From assembly GCA_014905825.1 (NCBI GenBank), contig JACGCN010000017.1:930001-994000 (forward strand): DNA of 64,000 bases. The letters are read 5' to 3'. Below the pieces are notes generated by a model that worked only from the letters and a program-made list of their open reading frames with translations, did no database searches and was not told the origin of the DNA. The position numbers were made by a program, and so were the translations under genes. Position 1 is the first letter of the stretch; every line of letters begins with the position of its first letter. The DNA is from Lyophyllum atratum. Taxonomy: Eukaryota > Basidiomycota > Agaricomycetes > Agaricales > Lyophyllaceae. Below, piece by piece: positions 1 through 11,454 of this stretch.

Positions 1-69
1 ACGATGTAACAGTAGATGTCAAATCATCTGGTCTCTTCGGGGGCGGGGGTTCGAATCCCCCTCTCATCA
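1..69 (+). tRNA. tRNA-Leu, 3' part (runs off left edge)
   Basis: The T arm is clear: a 5-bp GGGGG/CCCCC stem (45-49 with 57-61) around TTCGAAT, followed by a 7-nt acceptor strand (62-68) and discriminator A69. The 3' anticodon strand TCTGG and the following variable arm match the complete tRNA-Leu at 1024-1103 almost base for base, which points to leucine. The bases before TCTGG do not form a D arm, so they are probably the end of a tRNA intron and the anticodon was not read. The 5' half lies outside the window. Confidence 0.75.
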
Positions 70-90
70 TATCTTGCCCACTAAGGGCAA

Positions 91-96
91 TTTTTT
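91..96 (+). terminator. RNA polymerase III T-run
   Basis: Six T residues 22 nt after the tRNA 3' end fit a Pol III stop signal for the truncated tRNA-Leu. Confidence 0.6.
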
Positions 97-1023
97 GCGT
101 CCTACGAGGTGTAGGAGGCTTTATGTACAAGATGCGCGCGCCGCGCGGCGCGGCTGCGGGGTCACTATTCCATGTTCCAACTATGCTCTACCTCGTAGAA
201 CTTAGAGGACGCGGCGCTCTACGAAGTTGGCTCCCCACATTTCTTGCTCCGAGTCCATCTTGGGCCATCCACGCGCGAGATTCTGGACACAGCCTATTCT
301 GACATCCAAAGGCTATCGCATTACGACCCACATCTATTGACATCTAGGACTACTTACGTATTGCTCAAGATGATAGGAGTTCCAATCATGCTCGCAGCAC
401 CGCACCCTTAGAATGTCCTTTCGCTGCACTTCCCAATGTGACATGGGCTCGTAACCTCGTACATCCAGTTCGGGGGCCCTCCTGAGTCTTTAGGACCCAC
501 CTCGCAATCCATCGCTGACTCGAGGTACATCCTTTAACGATACCTCAATAGCGTCACCCGATTTCCAGGCATATTAGAGCTATTAGTGATGTCCTCTATA
601 AAGTTTTGTTTTCTCCGCGCAAAACTGCACTTTCACGACCCTTACACTGCCCAGGTCGACCCATCGCGTTTCGTATAGTCCTCAAGATCTTACCTACATT
701 CATCTACTTACCAATCGGCAAGCCGTTTTTACCGCATCGAAGCGAAATAAGTATGAGTCATCCACTCAACGGTTTTCTTGCCACTAGGTTGTCGCCCGCC
801 GCAGCGACACGGTCGGCTGGTGACTTCACACCACCCTGACTCAGATGAATCTTTGTATTTTCCCCGCAAGCCTACCTCTGACATCTGTTATGCAGTATTA
901 GACGAAGCGCTGTGTTGTGTTGGATGCTATCTTTGAGGAAAGTGACCGGTGAGTGATCGCGGTAGGGCAGAGAATAAGATCATGACCGGAGAATCTGAAT
1001 CGCTAGTTGCTTTACAATTACAT
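97..1023. other. Intergenic, no gene seen
   Basis: Only short frames with no recognisable protein signature and no paired splice signals. Nothing further is supported here. Confidence 0.5.
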
Positions 1024-1103
1024 GGCAACTTGGCCGAGCGGTCTAAGGCGCCAGAATCAGGATCTGGTCTTTCGGGGCGTGAGTTCGAATCTCACAGTTG
1101 TCA
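1024..1103 (+). tRNA. tRNA-Leu(CAG), intronless
   Basis: Complete class II tRNA. The acceptor stem pairs 1024-1030 with 1096-1102, including one G-U pair, and the discriminator is A1103. The anticodon stem CCAGA/TCTGG encloses ATCAGGA, giving anticodon CAG, which reads CUG codons. The A box (TGGCCGAGCGG) and B box region (AGTTCGAATC) are present. The variable arm is long, as expected for leucine. Confidence 0.95.
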
Positions 1104-1117
1104 TTTCCAAGTTGACC

Positions 1118-1122
1118 TTTTT
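1118..1122 (+). terminator. RNA polymerase III T-run
   Basis: Five T residues 15 nt downstream of the tRNA-Leu(CAG) end. Confidence 0.6.
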
Positions 1123-3036
1123 GCTGAATCTGCCTCTCTCAAGTCTACTGTCTTGGCCCGAGCCTCGAGGCCGCCATGGCTGCTTCACTGTCAACTGAGA
1201 TCTCTAACCGGAGATGAACAATAGCCGCCGTGTATGGGGAAAAACGACTGTACTTATTATCATTGATTGTGCGATGTATACAGGGTGTATGGCGATGCAC
1301 TGGGTGAAAAAAGAAGCACAATCCTAGAAAACTTTCTCAGCCAAGACCTTCAAGATCTCTACGAAACGCTCATCCTTAACCCTGCCGCAAGTTAATTCTT
1401 AGCGCCTCCAATGCCCTTCACTTGAAAAAATTTAGCCGGGCTGTCATATTCGGCGCTCCGTCATATCTGTTGACCCTACACACGAGGTCCAGCTACTTCG
1501 TATAAGTATATGAATAAACACCCAGCACCCCCGGCTCAGGCTTGTTCGTTGCAAGGTTATACGGCATCTGCACCTTGATAGCTATACCTTGGATCCAGAT
1601 GACAGGCCCTTCGGAACATGAGAAGAGCGGTACCAGCGTCTGGCGTGTCTGCCTTGAGGTTAAAGAATCTGTTCTAAGTATCGTCTGCTGGATGCGTAGA
1701 GTGGTTTCGGGGTGACCGTGTTCCGAGTCGAGAAGGGCTGGCACGTTTTCTTATCGCTACTCCATGGTCTCTTTAGGTACGAATCGCGTCAATAATTTAA
1801 GAATATGCAATGAAGCATGACGAATGAAGCCCGCACTTTGATAATCCACGGAGCATGTCATTTATTGCAGTTCTTCAGCGTAGCGTCTGTTCACCCGCAG
1901 TAGTCGTAACATTTCTCCACCTTGGTGCTTCCTCTTCGCTCCTCTTCTTGACCGTTTCTGGATAGCCGCGGTACCCTGCGATCCGAAAGACAGAACAGAT
2001 TGTCTCGGGATCATGCCGCCTGCTTCCTTGATCTACAAATCGGCCAAAATTTCATGAGCGGGTCGGTGCAGCCACATGACACTGGTGGAATACCGGGATA
2101 TTGACACCTCTCCGGAACGGTTTTGGGAGTTGACATTGGCCCCGGCTTTCAGAAGCGTCAGTATAATGTACGAGTGCAATTTGGAGCGAATCACTGGCAA
2201 CGGTGTGACCAAGAGCGGTGAAGTCAAGTCAACTATATCCGGGACGTCGACGGGAACGAGATAAGATACTTCAGGACTTCAAGATGCTTGGTCATTGGCT
2301 TGAGTCGTACTCGCTGAGCGCCCGCGATGGTGATACTTGTGTGGCCAGGCCTTTCTATGAGATCTTCGTGCCTGCGAGGTCCGGCGCCACGTCCGATTCT
2401 AGCAGCTGAAAAGAACATATAGGCTTCCGTTATTTCCAGGTGAATCTAATACCCATTCGGCGGACCATTTCGACTCAGCCTACATAACAGCCCAGACCAC
2501 GGTGGGACAGCTTTATCGCTTCAGATGCCATACTACCTGCGTACAATGTAGGATAGGTTCTGAAGCCTGGTTAATTAAGAGTATCCTGCAATCCTGGAAT
2601 TACGATGAGGCGTTCATCGTTCGTACCAGTTTTCGAAACTCGGGACTGCTTGAAATCGAGAATTGGCATGCAAATTAGAGATGGTGGATGCTCGTAAGTG
2701 GCCACAGGGGGAAAATGGCACTCTTGTCGGTGATCGGAACTTGAAGCTTGAGGGTCAAATAGCAGCAAATAGCGGCTTTCCCCTCGTCGATCCCGTCGCG
2801 TTGCGAACCAGTTGCTATGATGCATAGCTTTCCTTTTTCTCTCCCTGTTGTTCCGAGTTCAGTAGTTGATGTTGGCCTCTTTCGCTTTCAACCGTGGTCG
2901 GTAATTGTCAGGCCTCTCCTGATCAACCTTGTATGTTGGCCTTGCCTTTGTCTCAATTGTTGTTCTTCGTGGTGCGGTCGGGAAGGATGGCCATAGTTCT
3001 CTGGAGAGGACCATCAGAGCCACCGCTATGCGGTCT
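1123..3036. other. Long intergenic stretch
   Basis: About 1.9 kb without a convincing gene. The open frames on both strands are short, lack family motifs and are not joined by splice sites. The right end holds the promoter of the gene at 3228. Confidence 0.45.
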
Positions 3037-3044
3037 TATAAAAG
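3037..3044 (+). promoter_or_regulatory. TATA box
   Basis: TATAAAAG stands about 190 nt upstream of the ATG at 3228. It is followed by a 5' leader with its own intron (3155-3205, GTGAGT to CTCTAG). Position and sequence fit a core promoter for that gene. Confidence 0.65.
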
Positions 3045-3227
3045 GTCGGCTCAGACCCTCATGAAAAGCGCTAAACGCGCCCCTGAAGTCCCATCCCTAC
3101 CCTGAAGATCTCTGAGGAATACCCTCGCTTCTTCACCGCTGCTACAGTGACAACGTGAGTCGTCTCGTCATACACCAATCATGTCATAAATGATTTATTC
3201 TCTAGGAACTCTTCATCTACGACACAG

Positions 3228-4784
3228 ATGATAGACCCCCCCTCAAGGAAGGGAGTCTTTGGAAGACTGGGACAGATGTTCGGTCTTCTACTGCCCAGCT
3301 CGAGCCAGTACTACAAGAATGGTCCTTCCGTCCTACCTTCCTACTGTGAATGGGATGACCCAGAGCTAGCGCTCGGAGATGATCTCACCCAAATGTCTCC
3401 GAAATCTCCATGCCTCTACGACACCGTCTATCCTCGCGAAGGATCTGTCGCGTCTCTTGATTCATCAAGCGATGATATGTACGAACGACCGCCCCCTCTA
3501 CCCAAACCCAAATTGAAACAGGCGCCCATTGGGACATCTCGACCTACTCCATCAGGCCATACTAGGAGCTCCCTCCGCAATGCGGCGTCTACTCAGCCTC
3601 CAACTGGTTCCGATCACCAGCGCACATATATAAGGCGCCGGGTCACGCATGTCACAGAATCAACGTCTCCTCCACCCCTTCCGTTGACCAGTATGTTGGG
3701 GAGATACCAAGCAGCGAAGCGTGCATCCCGCCCCAGAGATACAAAGCGCTCTGTTCCCACTGTTCCCATACACCCCCAGCCTGATAGCCGCCCCATTATC
3801 AATGTGTCTGACAGGCAAGAGCGCTTCCGTACGGTGGAACTGGTCGGAAGCGGTGACGACGGTGTTCCAGGAAGCTCAAATTCACGATCCCATTCTGATT
3901 ATCGGCCCAAATCGTTCACCGTCAAGCCCCCAGACCCTGGCTATATCGCCAGGCCGCTCCGCACCATCCCACTTCCCAATGTACGTCCCGAACCACATTC
4001 AGACTTTGTATCCCATCACGCCACCGTCACGCCTCTTCATGAAGAACCGCTTCTGTTCAGAGCTCTAATCGACACAGAACGCCGCTATACACAAGGCTTA
4101 GTCTCCGATGACCCGGTAATATACGTACCACCCCGATCCACCTGGGGCACGGCACCTCACAAGTCCTTCCGTGCGCCTGGAACGAACCCTATGGACCCCC
4201 GTTCCCCTCTGAAACCCACTCAGCCATTTCGCCGGACACCTGGGATACCGCACATCTTCAAGAGCCACCCTGTGCCGATCTCCTCCCACAACCCGTTCAG
4301 GCATCCCTCCAGGCAGGTGAACATCCATCCTTCCACACGAGCTGTCCCCGTCGGTCAAGGAATTCCATCGCACAACCATGTCTTCGCGCCCAGGCCCCAG
4401 CTGTTTAACCCTGAGATAGTCAAGAACCTGGAACGTCTCGTCGAAGACGACGAAGAGATCATTCTCTACATGGCTTCTCAGCGTATGGTCAAGTCCGATC
4501 CCTCACCCGACCTTTCTACCGACGGCGATGACGAGCCGACCGAGCGCTGGAGTAGCAGATGGGCCGCTTCAAGAGGCGTGGCAAACCCCGATCCTTATGC
4601 GAAAGAACCATGGCGCACGTCTCCTCCGAAGGCTCACTCTGGTCTCCCAGAAGGTTCGGGCGGAGTGAAGCCTCAGATAGGATTGTTTGATGATTTCCCT
4701 GTATGTGAAATGTCTATCGCGATGGGGCTGCACGATGATACGCCCCCAACCAATGTCACGATCCAAGCGAATGATGTCGACTAA
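3228..4784 (+). CDS. Hypothetical proline-rich protein
   Basis: One uninterrupted 518-codon frame starting at the first ATG after a spliced 5' leader (intron 3155-3205, 51 nt). I do not recognise a family. The protein is low in complexity, with many Pro, Ser, Arg and His residues and no signal peptide or membrane helix. An acidic patch (LVEDDEEIILYMASQ) lies near residues 405-420, and the C-terminus is acidic. It is probably an intrinsically disordered intracellular protein. The TATA box, leader intron and length argue for a real gene. Function is unknown. Confidence 0.7.
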   Translation: MIDPPSRKGVFGRLGQMFGLLLPSSSQYYKNGPSVLPSYCEWDDPELALGDDLTQMSPKSPCLYDTVYPREGSVASLDSSSDDMYERPPPLPKPKLKQAPIGTSRPTPSGHTRSSLRNAASTQPPTGSDHQRTYIRRRVTHVTESTSPPPLPLTSMLGRYQAAKRASRPRDTKRSVPTVPIHPQPDSRPIINVSDRQERFRTVELVGSGDDGVPGSSNSRSHSDYRPKSFTVKPPDPGYIARPLRTIPLPNVRPEPHSDFVSHHATVTPLHEEPLLFRALIDTERRYTQGLVSDDPVIYVPPRSTWGTAPHKSFRAPGTNPMDPRSPLKPTQPFRRTPGIPHIFKSHPVPISSHNPFRHPSRQVNIHPSTRAVPVGQGIPSHNHVFAPRPQLFNPEIVKNLERLVEDDEEIILYMASQRMVKSDPSPDLSTDGDDEPTERWSSRWAASRGVANPDPYAKEPWRTSPPKAHSGLPEGSGGVKPQIGLFDDFPVCEMSIAMGLHDDTPPTNVTIQANDVD

Positions 4785-4834
4785 ATAATGTTCTTCCGGT
4801 GTTCTTTGTCGCTCTGCTGTCATGTTTCTATCTT

Positions 4835-4894
4835 CCAATGCCTGTCTCCTAATGCCTGTTATGACCAATGCCTGTCTCCTAATGCCTGTTATGA
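4835..4894 (+). repeat. 30-bp tandem repeat, two copies
   Basis: Two exact copies of a 30-bp unit beginning CCAATGCCTG (4835-4864 and 4865-4894), about 50 bp after the stop codon. They lie in the probable 3' untranslated region. Confidence 0.9.
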
Positions 4895-5036
4895 CTAGTA
4901 TTTATTATGATCCAGATACCGTAACAGATCCTGATCCCTTCTATAACGAATAAAGATAATGTCCCTCCTCCACACGGCCTTGTCTAGTCTACCAGCCCTT
5001 ACACGCATCTTCGAACTTCCACCTAAGATGCCCCCT

Positions 5037-6518
5037 TCAAAGGTGCCTCACGCCAGCAATGCCCATGCCCAGCGCTCGCACGACCTCCAGGCCCTTCTTC
5101 CGCCTCTCCTCGACAGCACCTCCCATCGCAGCATCCCACCACCGCTCCTTCTCAGGCACCTCCCTCCATCCACCCCTCAACAGCGTCTGCAGCTTCTTGA
5201 TGTTCCCACCCGCGGGCTTCGACATCACCTTCTTCGCCTGCGGCCAATGCGGCGGCGGGTTCGAGGGGGAGTAAGGCGCGGCGACATCCGTGCCGGGGAC
5301 GCTGAAGCCGTTGATGGCGAGGACGAGTGCGGGCGGGACGGTGATGCGCCCGATCTTGAAGCAGCATTGGGAGACGGAGATGGTGTGGAGGATGGCGCCG
5401 TCGGGCTCTGCCTCGGATGCGAGGGAGGCGGCGACGGCTTTGAGGGCTTTGGCGGTGTCGGCGTCGGGGGTGGCGGCGTCTGCCTCGGTGTCGGTTGGGG
5501 TTTCGCTGATGGACAGCGGGGTGGTGGTCGAGGAGATTTCGTCTGCGGGAGTGCGCAGGGATGCGTTGAATAGGGCGGTGTTTTCGTCGGAGGAAGGGGT
5601 GGACTGTTCGATTGCTGCGTGCTGGGGCTTTTTGCTTTTCTTGGAAGGCTTGGACACGAACTTGGCGATGACGTAGAGCTGGAATGTGTATCAGTGGATA
5701 GTGGGGATCCAGTACTTGAGTAGACGCACCCATTTGTGGTCCCAGGTCCCTACGGTCAATCTCACTTCGTACGACGCCAACATGGGTATCTCGCGGATGA
5801 AATTGTAGTGAGTGGCTGGGTAAACCGTGAGATAGAGATTCAATGTTTAAGAGAAAATGCCGGACCTGCCAAAGCGATCCACCCTCCTGCGCCGAAGAAC
5901 CTTGGAAACATGGCTAATGCAGACTTGAAACGCGCGGCATCCATTGTCTAATAACACGTCTTCAGTCCTTAGGCAGTGCTAAATAGGTTTTAGAACTCAC
6001 TTTGGCATAGCTCGAGTTGCTCAAGTGACCATTAAAATCACTTTCGTCGAGGCCTATATTCCCATCAGCCACCTGAAGCGTTTCTCGAGATATCCGCCTC
6101 ACTAGCCCACGAATTGTATTTGATCACGTATTTTAACGGATCGGAGCCCACTGGACATATAGAATCGAGCCATTCGTCCTCTGCTTGAATCTTGGTAGCG
6201 CCCGACTTGAACATTGACCGCAACACCACCATTTTATGGGCGAGTCGTATTCTGAACACAGGCCTGAATACGCGGACTTTTTCGCCATGGTCAGAATTAT
6301 GATGAGAATGAGTAGAGGGTGAACTCACAGTGCCATGCCAGAGGCCACGAACGCATGTTGACCAAGATCACCAGCCAAAGCACATATTTCGCCAGAGTTG
6401 GCGCGAACTTGAAGAGAGCCTTGAGGTTGGCGACCACGGGGGGTCCAAGCGCCGACGCAAGCGAAGAAAGCCTTTCGAGAGACATCGCGGTCGACCGTGG
6501 TATCGAAATTGAGGCCAT
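5037..6518 (-). CDS. THEM6-like HotDog-fold thioesterase family protein
   Basis: Six exons on the minus strand: 6518-6329, 6276-6103, 6053-6001, 5947-5866, 5815-5730, 5678-5037. Introns are 49-53 nt and all in frame, giving 408 aa. The spliced protein carries the family blocks: WLDSICPVGSDP, then SWASLDESDFNGHLSNSSYAK, then GGWIALAATHYNFIREIPM and YEVRLTVGTWDHKWLYVIAKF. The D-x-x-H-LSNSSY segment is the HotDog active-site helix region of THEM6/4HBT-like proteins. A hydrophobic helix (LAKYVLWLVILV) near residues 45-57 suggests membrane anchoring. The C-terminal block (ITVPPALVLAINGF) is typical of fungal members. The probable role is acyl-thioester hydrolysis; the substrate is unknown. The start at 6518 is the Met nearest the conserved part, and an in-frame Met lies 80 codons upstream. 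Confidence 0.85.
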
Positions 6519-7344
6519 TTTATCCACGTCTAAAGTGTTGGACCCGTTGTCGGGGTCGGGTAAACCAAGGGTAAACAGTGTTACGCGAGCATCTTCATTT
6601 TGGGGCGGCTTCGGTTCATCAATTACCGAGGGTTCAGGCACATTGATTAGATAGTTGTTTATCTTATCACGTTGGATCCACCTCGTCAATACCGCGATTG
6701 CTGGAACACACGGCGGCAGATGATGGGAGTAACTGGCAATCGCAATAGTTTGACGCACACGATTTAGTGGCGCTCCTTCTGAGGCTAGCCTCTACGCCAC
6801 GTTCGTTTCAAGAGGCCGATGCGGAAGTTGTGACGACGAACGTTGGGCTAGGTTAGGGTTTACAATCTCGGCCCCCGTCTTCTTTTCTGCTGAATTTTGA
6901 CTCGCTTTGGACTCTCCACGGAATCTTGACGGACAGTAGGCCGACGCAGTAAGTACTCCAGACTCCACACAGTGAACATAAATTACAGGTGACGTTTCAT
7001 TTTCTTTGACGTGTGTTTTTCTGGTCTTGTTCCCGAGAACAACAACCCTGCAACCTCCTGCAATCCCTACTTGTCCAGCTCTCCCCGCGATACTCGTCTA
7101 AATTACCGTTCTGCCAGACTGTGGCGAGTAGCGGGGCTGGTTGGAAAGCGTAAAAGTCACCTGATCGCGTTATACAGTGTACACCATCAAGTCGTCACTG
7201 GACCCACTACACGCACTGTGACGGACTGAGCGTTCTTCCTTTTGCCTCCCCCATACCACGTTGATCAGGCTTGATCGTCCTCTTGCCTACAGCGTCATCC
7301 CAATCCCATCTCCATACCCCTCCCCACCACGCCCGTCAACCGCA
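6519..7344. other. Intergenic region between divergent genes
   Basis: Contains the upstream regions of the THEM6-like gene (minus) and the F-box gene (plus). No further gene is seen. Confidence 0.5.
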
Positions 7345-9096
7345 ATGCACGATTGCTTGGAAGTCTTCGATATCTTAACAATCATTTTCCAGGACCTGGA
7401 TTTGTCGTCCCTCGCATCGCTCGCAAGAACTTGTCACGCATTCACAGGCAAGGTCCATCCACTCATTTCCCATATCCCCTGTTATCTGATTTCACGGCTT
7501 TGTCCAGAACCCGCTCTAGATATACTTTGGTATGAACAGCCAACATTGGGATTTCTTATCCAGGTCATGCCATCGGACCTCTGGCACCTCAAGTCGATCG
7601 TTCTGCCCGAGTGCTCCTCAGGTCATGAAGATGTAGTGGTCAGTGCGATCGTGTCCAACGCACGTTCTCAGTGGGGTGTATCTGATCTTGTCCCATTGAA
7701 GGCGTTCAAGAGACCGCTTAAGGAATCGGATTGGTCTAGAGTCGAGTACTATGGGAAGAAAATCAGACGATTGGGGTGGTCCTCGTTGCGCAAAAGACGT
7801 GCTGTGCATGAAAGTGTTGCGGAAGCAATCCTGGAATACCAGCCACGTCGATCGCTACTTCCGAATCTTCGGGAAGCTCTCTTCACTTTTGACTCTTCCG
7901 AGCCAATAGAGGAATCCGACACCGATTCGGACGCTTGTCTTGATCTTGACGCTTGTCCTGATCTTGACGCTTGTCTTGTTCTCGGACCGTCCGTGGAGAC
8001 CATCCGCGTCATTTTGAACCGCAACTCCTTTGATTCAGTAACGAAGCTGTTTTCCAACATCGTTCAGCTCTGTCCACAACTTTCATCCTTTTCTCTGGTT
8101 TCTTCGATTCCCTCATTAGAAGGAGCAACAGGCAACATTGCAGCCATGTACACGACATTATCTAACCTCACCCTCGAATCTATTTTCGCGATATTATGTG
8201 ACCTCAAGTCCCTTCGTTCTCTCGATATAGACTTCGATTTAGTCTCCGGCCTAGCTAGCGACCTAGCCACGCTCCCATCCCTCGAACGCCTGCACTGTGC
8301 CCACATATCGCCCGAATTGTTGGCTCAGGCCGACGGGTTCCGGAGCCTGCGCCACTTTGTGTTTCATTCCGAGAGCTGGGAAATAGCCGCGGCTGTGGTT
8401 ACCAGCCTCCAGCTTCCATTTGAGACTTTGGATGTTACGATGAAACCTACCAGACCGGATACCCAGGAAAACCCAGGCCATATGGGCATGCTGATGGCAT
8501 CCCTCGACCATCATCCATGCCTCCACTCGTTGCTAAATCTACGCCTGATCTTCCAACCACCCAATTCCGACTATCATCACGAGGATATCTCCGAACCTGG
8601 TGTGCTGCGATCGCTATGCGCACTGACTTCCTTACGCTGTATAAACCTCAATCTGAACCTTGACCGTCTTGGTCTCGAAGGAGAATTGACCGATTCATGG
8701 TTGATGGATGCATCTCTCGGCTGGCCAGCCCTCCGCTCCCTCACAATCTCCAACAACCGCAGAAATATTAGCCAGATAACACTCCCGGGATTGATCCCAT
8801 TGATCAAGCACTGTCCCCACTTACACACCCTGTCCATACCCATCCTCGGAGACCCTGTGGACCCGCCACTATTTGCTGGCGTTCGTAATGATCTTATCGA
8901 GACGTTGGATTTCTGGTACTCACCCATAAAGTACGAACCGGTAGGGTCCCCGGCTCTTATTGCCAACATGTTGATGACGGTGTTTCCCCGTCTGCGGAGG
9001 GTTGCTGCTATCGATCCATACCGCTTGCGAAATTCAGCTTGGGACGATGTGAAGGACTTGGTAAGGCTCGCGCGATGCGGGGTTCCTGTTGCCTAA
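7345..9096 (+). CDS. F-box protein with leucine-rich C-terminal part
   Basis: Single-exon gene. The first in-frame ATG at 7345 gives 583 aa. The N-terminus (EVFDILTIIFQDLDLSS, then LASLARTCHAF) fits an F-box, the segment that binds Skp1 in SCF ubiquitin ligases. The rest has leucine-rich spacing (LRSLDIDFDLV, LRSLTISNN, LHTLSIPIL), as in the many agaric F-box/LRR-like proteins that select substrates. The substrate is unknown. An 18-bp repeat inside the gene encodes three Asp-Ala-Cys-Leu-type units (around residues 196-213). Confidence 0.8.
   Translation: MHDCLEVFDILTIIFQDLDLSSLASLARTCHAFTGKVHPLISHIPCYLISRLCPEPALDILWYEQPTLGFLIQVMPSDLWHLKSIVLPECSSGHEDVVVSAIVSNARSQWGVSDLVPLKAFKRPLKESDWSRVEYYGKKIRRLGWSSLRKRRAVHESVAEAILEYQPRRSLLPNLREALFTFDSSEPIEESDTDSDACLDLDACPDLDACLVLGPSVETIRVILNRNSFDSVTKLFSNIVQLCPQLSSFSLVSSIPSLEGATGNIAAMYTTLSNLTLESIFAILCDLKSLRSLDIDFDLVSGLASDLATLPSLERLHCAHISPELLAQADGFRSLRHFVFHSESWEIAAAVVTSLQLPFETLDVTMKPTRPDTQENPGHMGMLMASLDHHPCLHSLLNLRLIFQPPNSDYHHEDISEPGVLRSLCALTSLRCINLNLNLDRLGLEGELTDSWLMDASLGWPALRSLTISNNRRNISQITLPGLIPLIKHCPHLHTLSIPILGDPVDPPLFAGVRNDLIETLDFWYSPIKYEPVGSPALIANMLMTVFPRLRRVAAIDPYRLRNSAWDDVKDLVRLARCGVPVA
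7930..7983 (+). repeat. 18-bp coding tandem repeat, three units
   Basis: Three near-identical 18-bp units (7930-7947, 7948-7965, 7966-7983) inside the F-box gene encode DACLDL, DACPDL and DACLVL. They keep the frame, so copy number can vary without breaking the gene. Confidence 0.85.
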
Positions 9097-9430
9097 ACAT
9101 GTGTAGGCAGTGATATTGTCAGATTCCTTTTGGGATCTAAACGGCCTCTGTTTACGGTACTCTCATGTAACTGTTTGACAGTATGTAGTCTCGTTTTATC
9201 AAGACGATTCGGTAGTGACTCTGCCAAGGCAATAAGATCTAAATTATGTCCATCTAATCTAATCTTGTCGACACGTGAGGTGTTTGCTGTCCCCACCGCA
9301 GTGGTCTCCTTCCACCTCCAGTCTATGTCGCCTACCAATCCATTCCAATTTCAGTGAGCAGAGATCCCTCAACGAGATTCTGAACTCACAAGAATGGCCC
9401 AGCTCATAGCATTCCTTTGACACTGCCAAC

Positions 9431-11454
9431 ATGGCGTCCTCCAACTCGGACAACATCACGATGATTGACGAGGCTATGATCGACAAGTTCGCGACCCTTT
9501 TCTCTCCGGCAACGCCTCGTGCATCACCAACACCCGAATCTGCTCCAATGACTGCCGTGCCCACAAGAATAAGCGCACGGCCGCACTCGTTTCATCAGGA
9601 AGCATCAGGATCCGACTCAGAGTTTGGGTCGTTCGTTTCCGTATCAGCGACGGAAGATCCCCTGGCGAGCCTAGATTTCGAATCACCAGCGCCCATATCC
9701 TCATCGAACAATGCCCCATACAAAGGCAGCGCCAGCCTCAACTTCTTCGATAAATTCGCGCAGGATGCAAAAGAGGCGGCGGATCGGAATAAGCACGATG
9801 TTCTCGATGAACTTCTGATGCACGAGGACGATCCTCTTTACTGGATGAAGGATCAGGGACCGGGGAGTCCAGACGCTGGGTTGCCGACGAATCCTAGATC
9901 CCCTGTCTCTCCCGTTTCGACTACAGAGTCTGACACCGCCAACTCCTTTCACGACCTCGACGATGACTTCTTCACGACTAAACCTGCTGCTACAGTGCTC
10001 AACCAGCCCCGAGCGCCCATTGCACCGCGCCCCGACCATTCACCATCCCGTTCTTCCACCCTCGCTCTTCCAGTCACCCTAGCGCCGCCACTCGCAGATC
10101 CATCTACTGCCTCCTCATCCTCCCCACCCCACGACTCGCACCCGCTCTCCAGTAGCGCCACCCTACGTAGACCCTCCATGCACCAGTCCCCCTCCTACTC
10201 AACCCTAAGCAGCCTCTCCTCGCGCTGGATGTCCTCCCTCCTCCCTTCCTCCAAATCCAGCCCCGCAAACACGTACAACCACGCCGCCGCCCCCTCCCTC
10301 GAATCCATCTTCGCATCCGACACCGCCATCACCTCCACACGATCCCGGAGCATCGATCGGCACGTCCACCCAGGGCGGGCCTCGTCCCAGCCCGCACCGG
10401 ACGTCCAGATATCCCATGGCACGCCCTTTGGTCGGACCCTGAAGGCTTCGCCGTTCGCGTCGCACATCTACACGCCGCCGAGTGGGGCGCCGGGGTACAA
10501 GGGCGAGGCGTACGATTGGGACAAGGGGTTTTCGGCGGAGCTGGAGAGGGAGCTGAGTGGTGGGGATGACGTGAGGGAGAGAGAGCTTCTTGGGGTACGG
10601 GGCGCGGCTGATCTGACGAGGAGGGGGAAGGGGAAGGACGTGGGGCAGATCATCGAGAGGCGGAGTGGGGGGATTGATTTGCTCGGGCGTAAGGCATCGA
10701 CCACGCCCGTCTTAGGCATCGATGTGGCTGATATGGTGCGTTTCCCCTACCTCATCTATCCCTCGATGATCGTCTAATTCCCGTATGTGTGTGTCCAGAT
10801 CCGGCCTCACCTCCCAGCACTGGCGCGCCTCCCCCGAAAATGGACCCTCGTGTACTCACTCGACCAGCACGGCATCTCGCTGAACACGCTCTATACACGA
10901 TGCGAGGCCCACATGCAGCCGAAGCCGGGGGCGCCAGGCCCAGCGGGCTTGCTTGTCGTCGTGAAGGATGCGGGGGACGGGCTGTTCGGGGCTTGGATGG
11001 GGAAGGAGGGGGTGCGCCCGAGTCGCGGGAAGGGGTACTACGGGAGCGGCGAAAGGTCAGTGTTCCGTCGTTCTTGATTGCGTCCGGAAGCTGACTTGAC
11101 CCTTGCTATGTCGACAGCTTCCTATGGAAACATTTTGGACAAAAGTTCCAGGTGTTCAAATGGACGGGCAAGAACGAATACGTAGCACTCTGCGAGCCGG
11201 ATTTTATCTCTTTCGGGGGCGGGTACGTCTCTCCTTCTTGCTCTTCTCGTGAAAGACATTATATTCATACGTTCCATTACCCCTTCTCTAGCGACGGCAA
11301 CTACGGATTATACCTCGATGATACATTATACAACGGCTCCAGCGCGGCCTGTCCCACTTTCGCGAACGAGCCTCTGTGCTCTCCTGGCCCGAAGACTGCG
11401 GGTGTAGTTGCGTTTGAGTGTGTTGGGCTGGAAGTGTGGGGTGTCGGACCCTGA
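9431..11454 (+). CDS. TLDc-domain protein (OXR1/Rtc5 type)
   Basis: Four exons (9431-10735, 10799-11055, 11118-11222, 11292-11454) give 609 aa in frame. The first 430 residues are Ser/Pro-rich and probably disordered, with an acidic stretch (DLDDDFFT). The C-terminal 175 residues form a TLDc domain: LPRKWTLVYSLDQHGISLNT, then GLLVVVKDAGDGLFGAW, GESFLWKH, the FGGGDGNYGLYLDD block and FECVGLEVWG at the very end. TLDc proteins of the OXR1 family act in oxidative stress resistance and bind the V-ATPase; the exact role here is inferred. The position of the domain at the C-terminus is usual. Confidence 0.9.

Noticed and set aside
4959..5676. Plus-strand frames of 128-204 codons
   Set aside because: Complement of the last exon of the THEM6-like gene; Gly/Val-rich readings are an effect of codon bias on the other strand.
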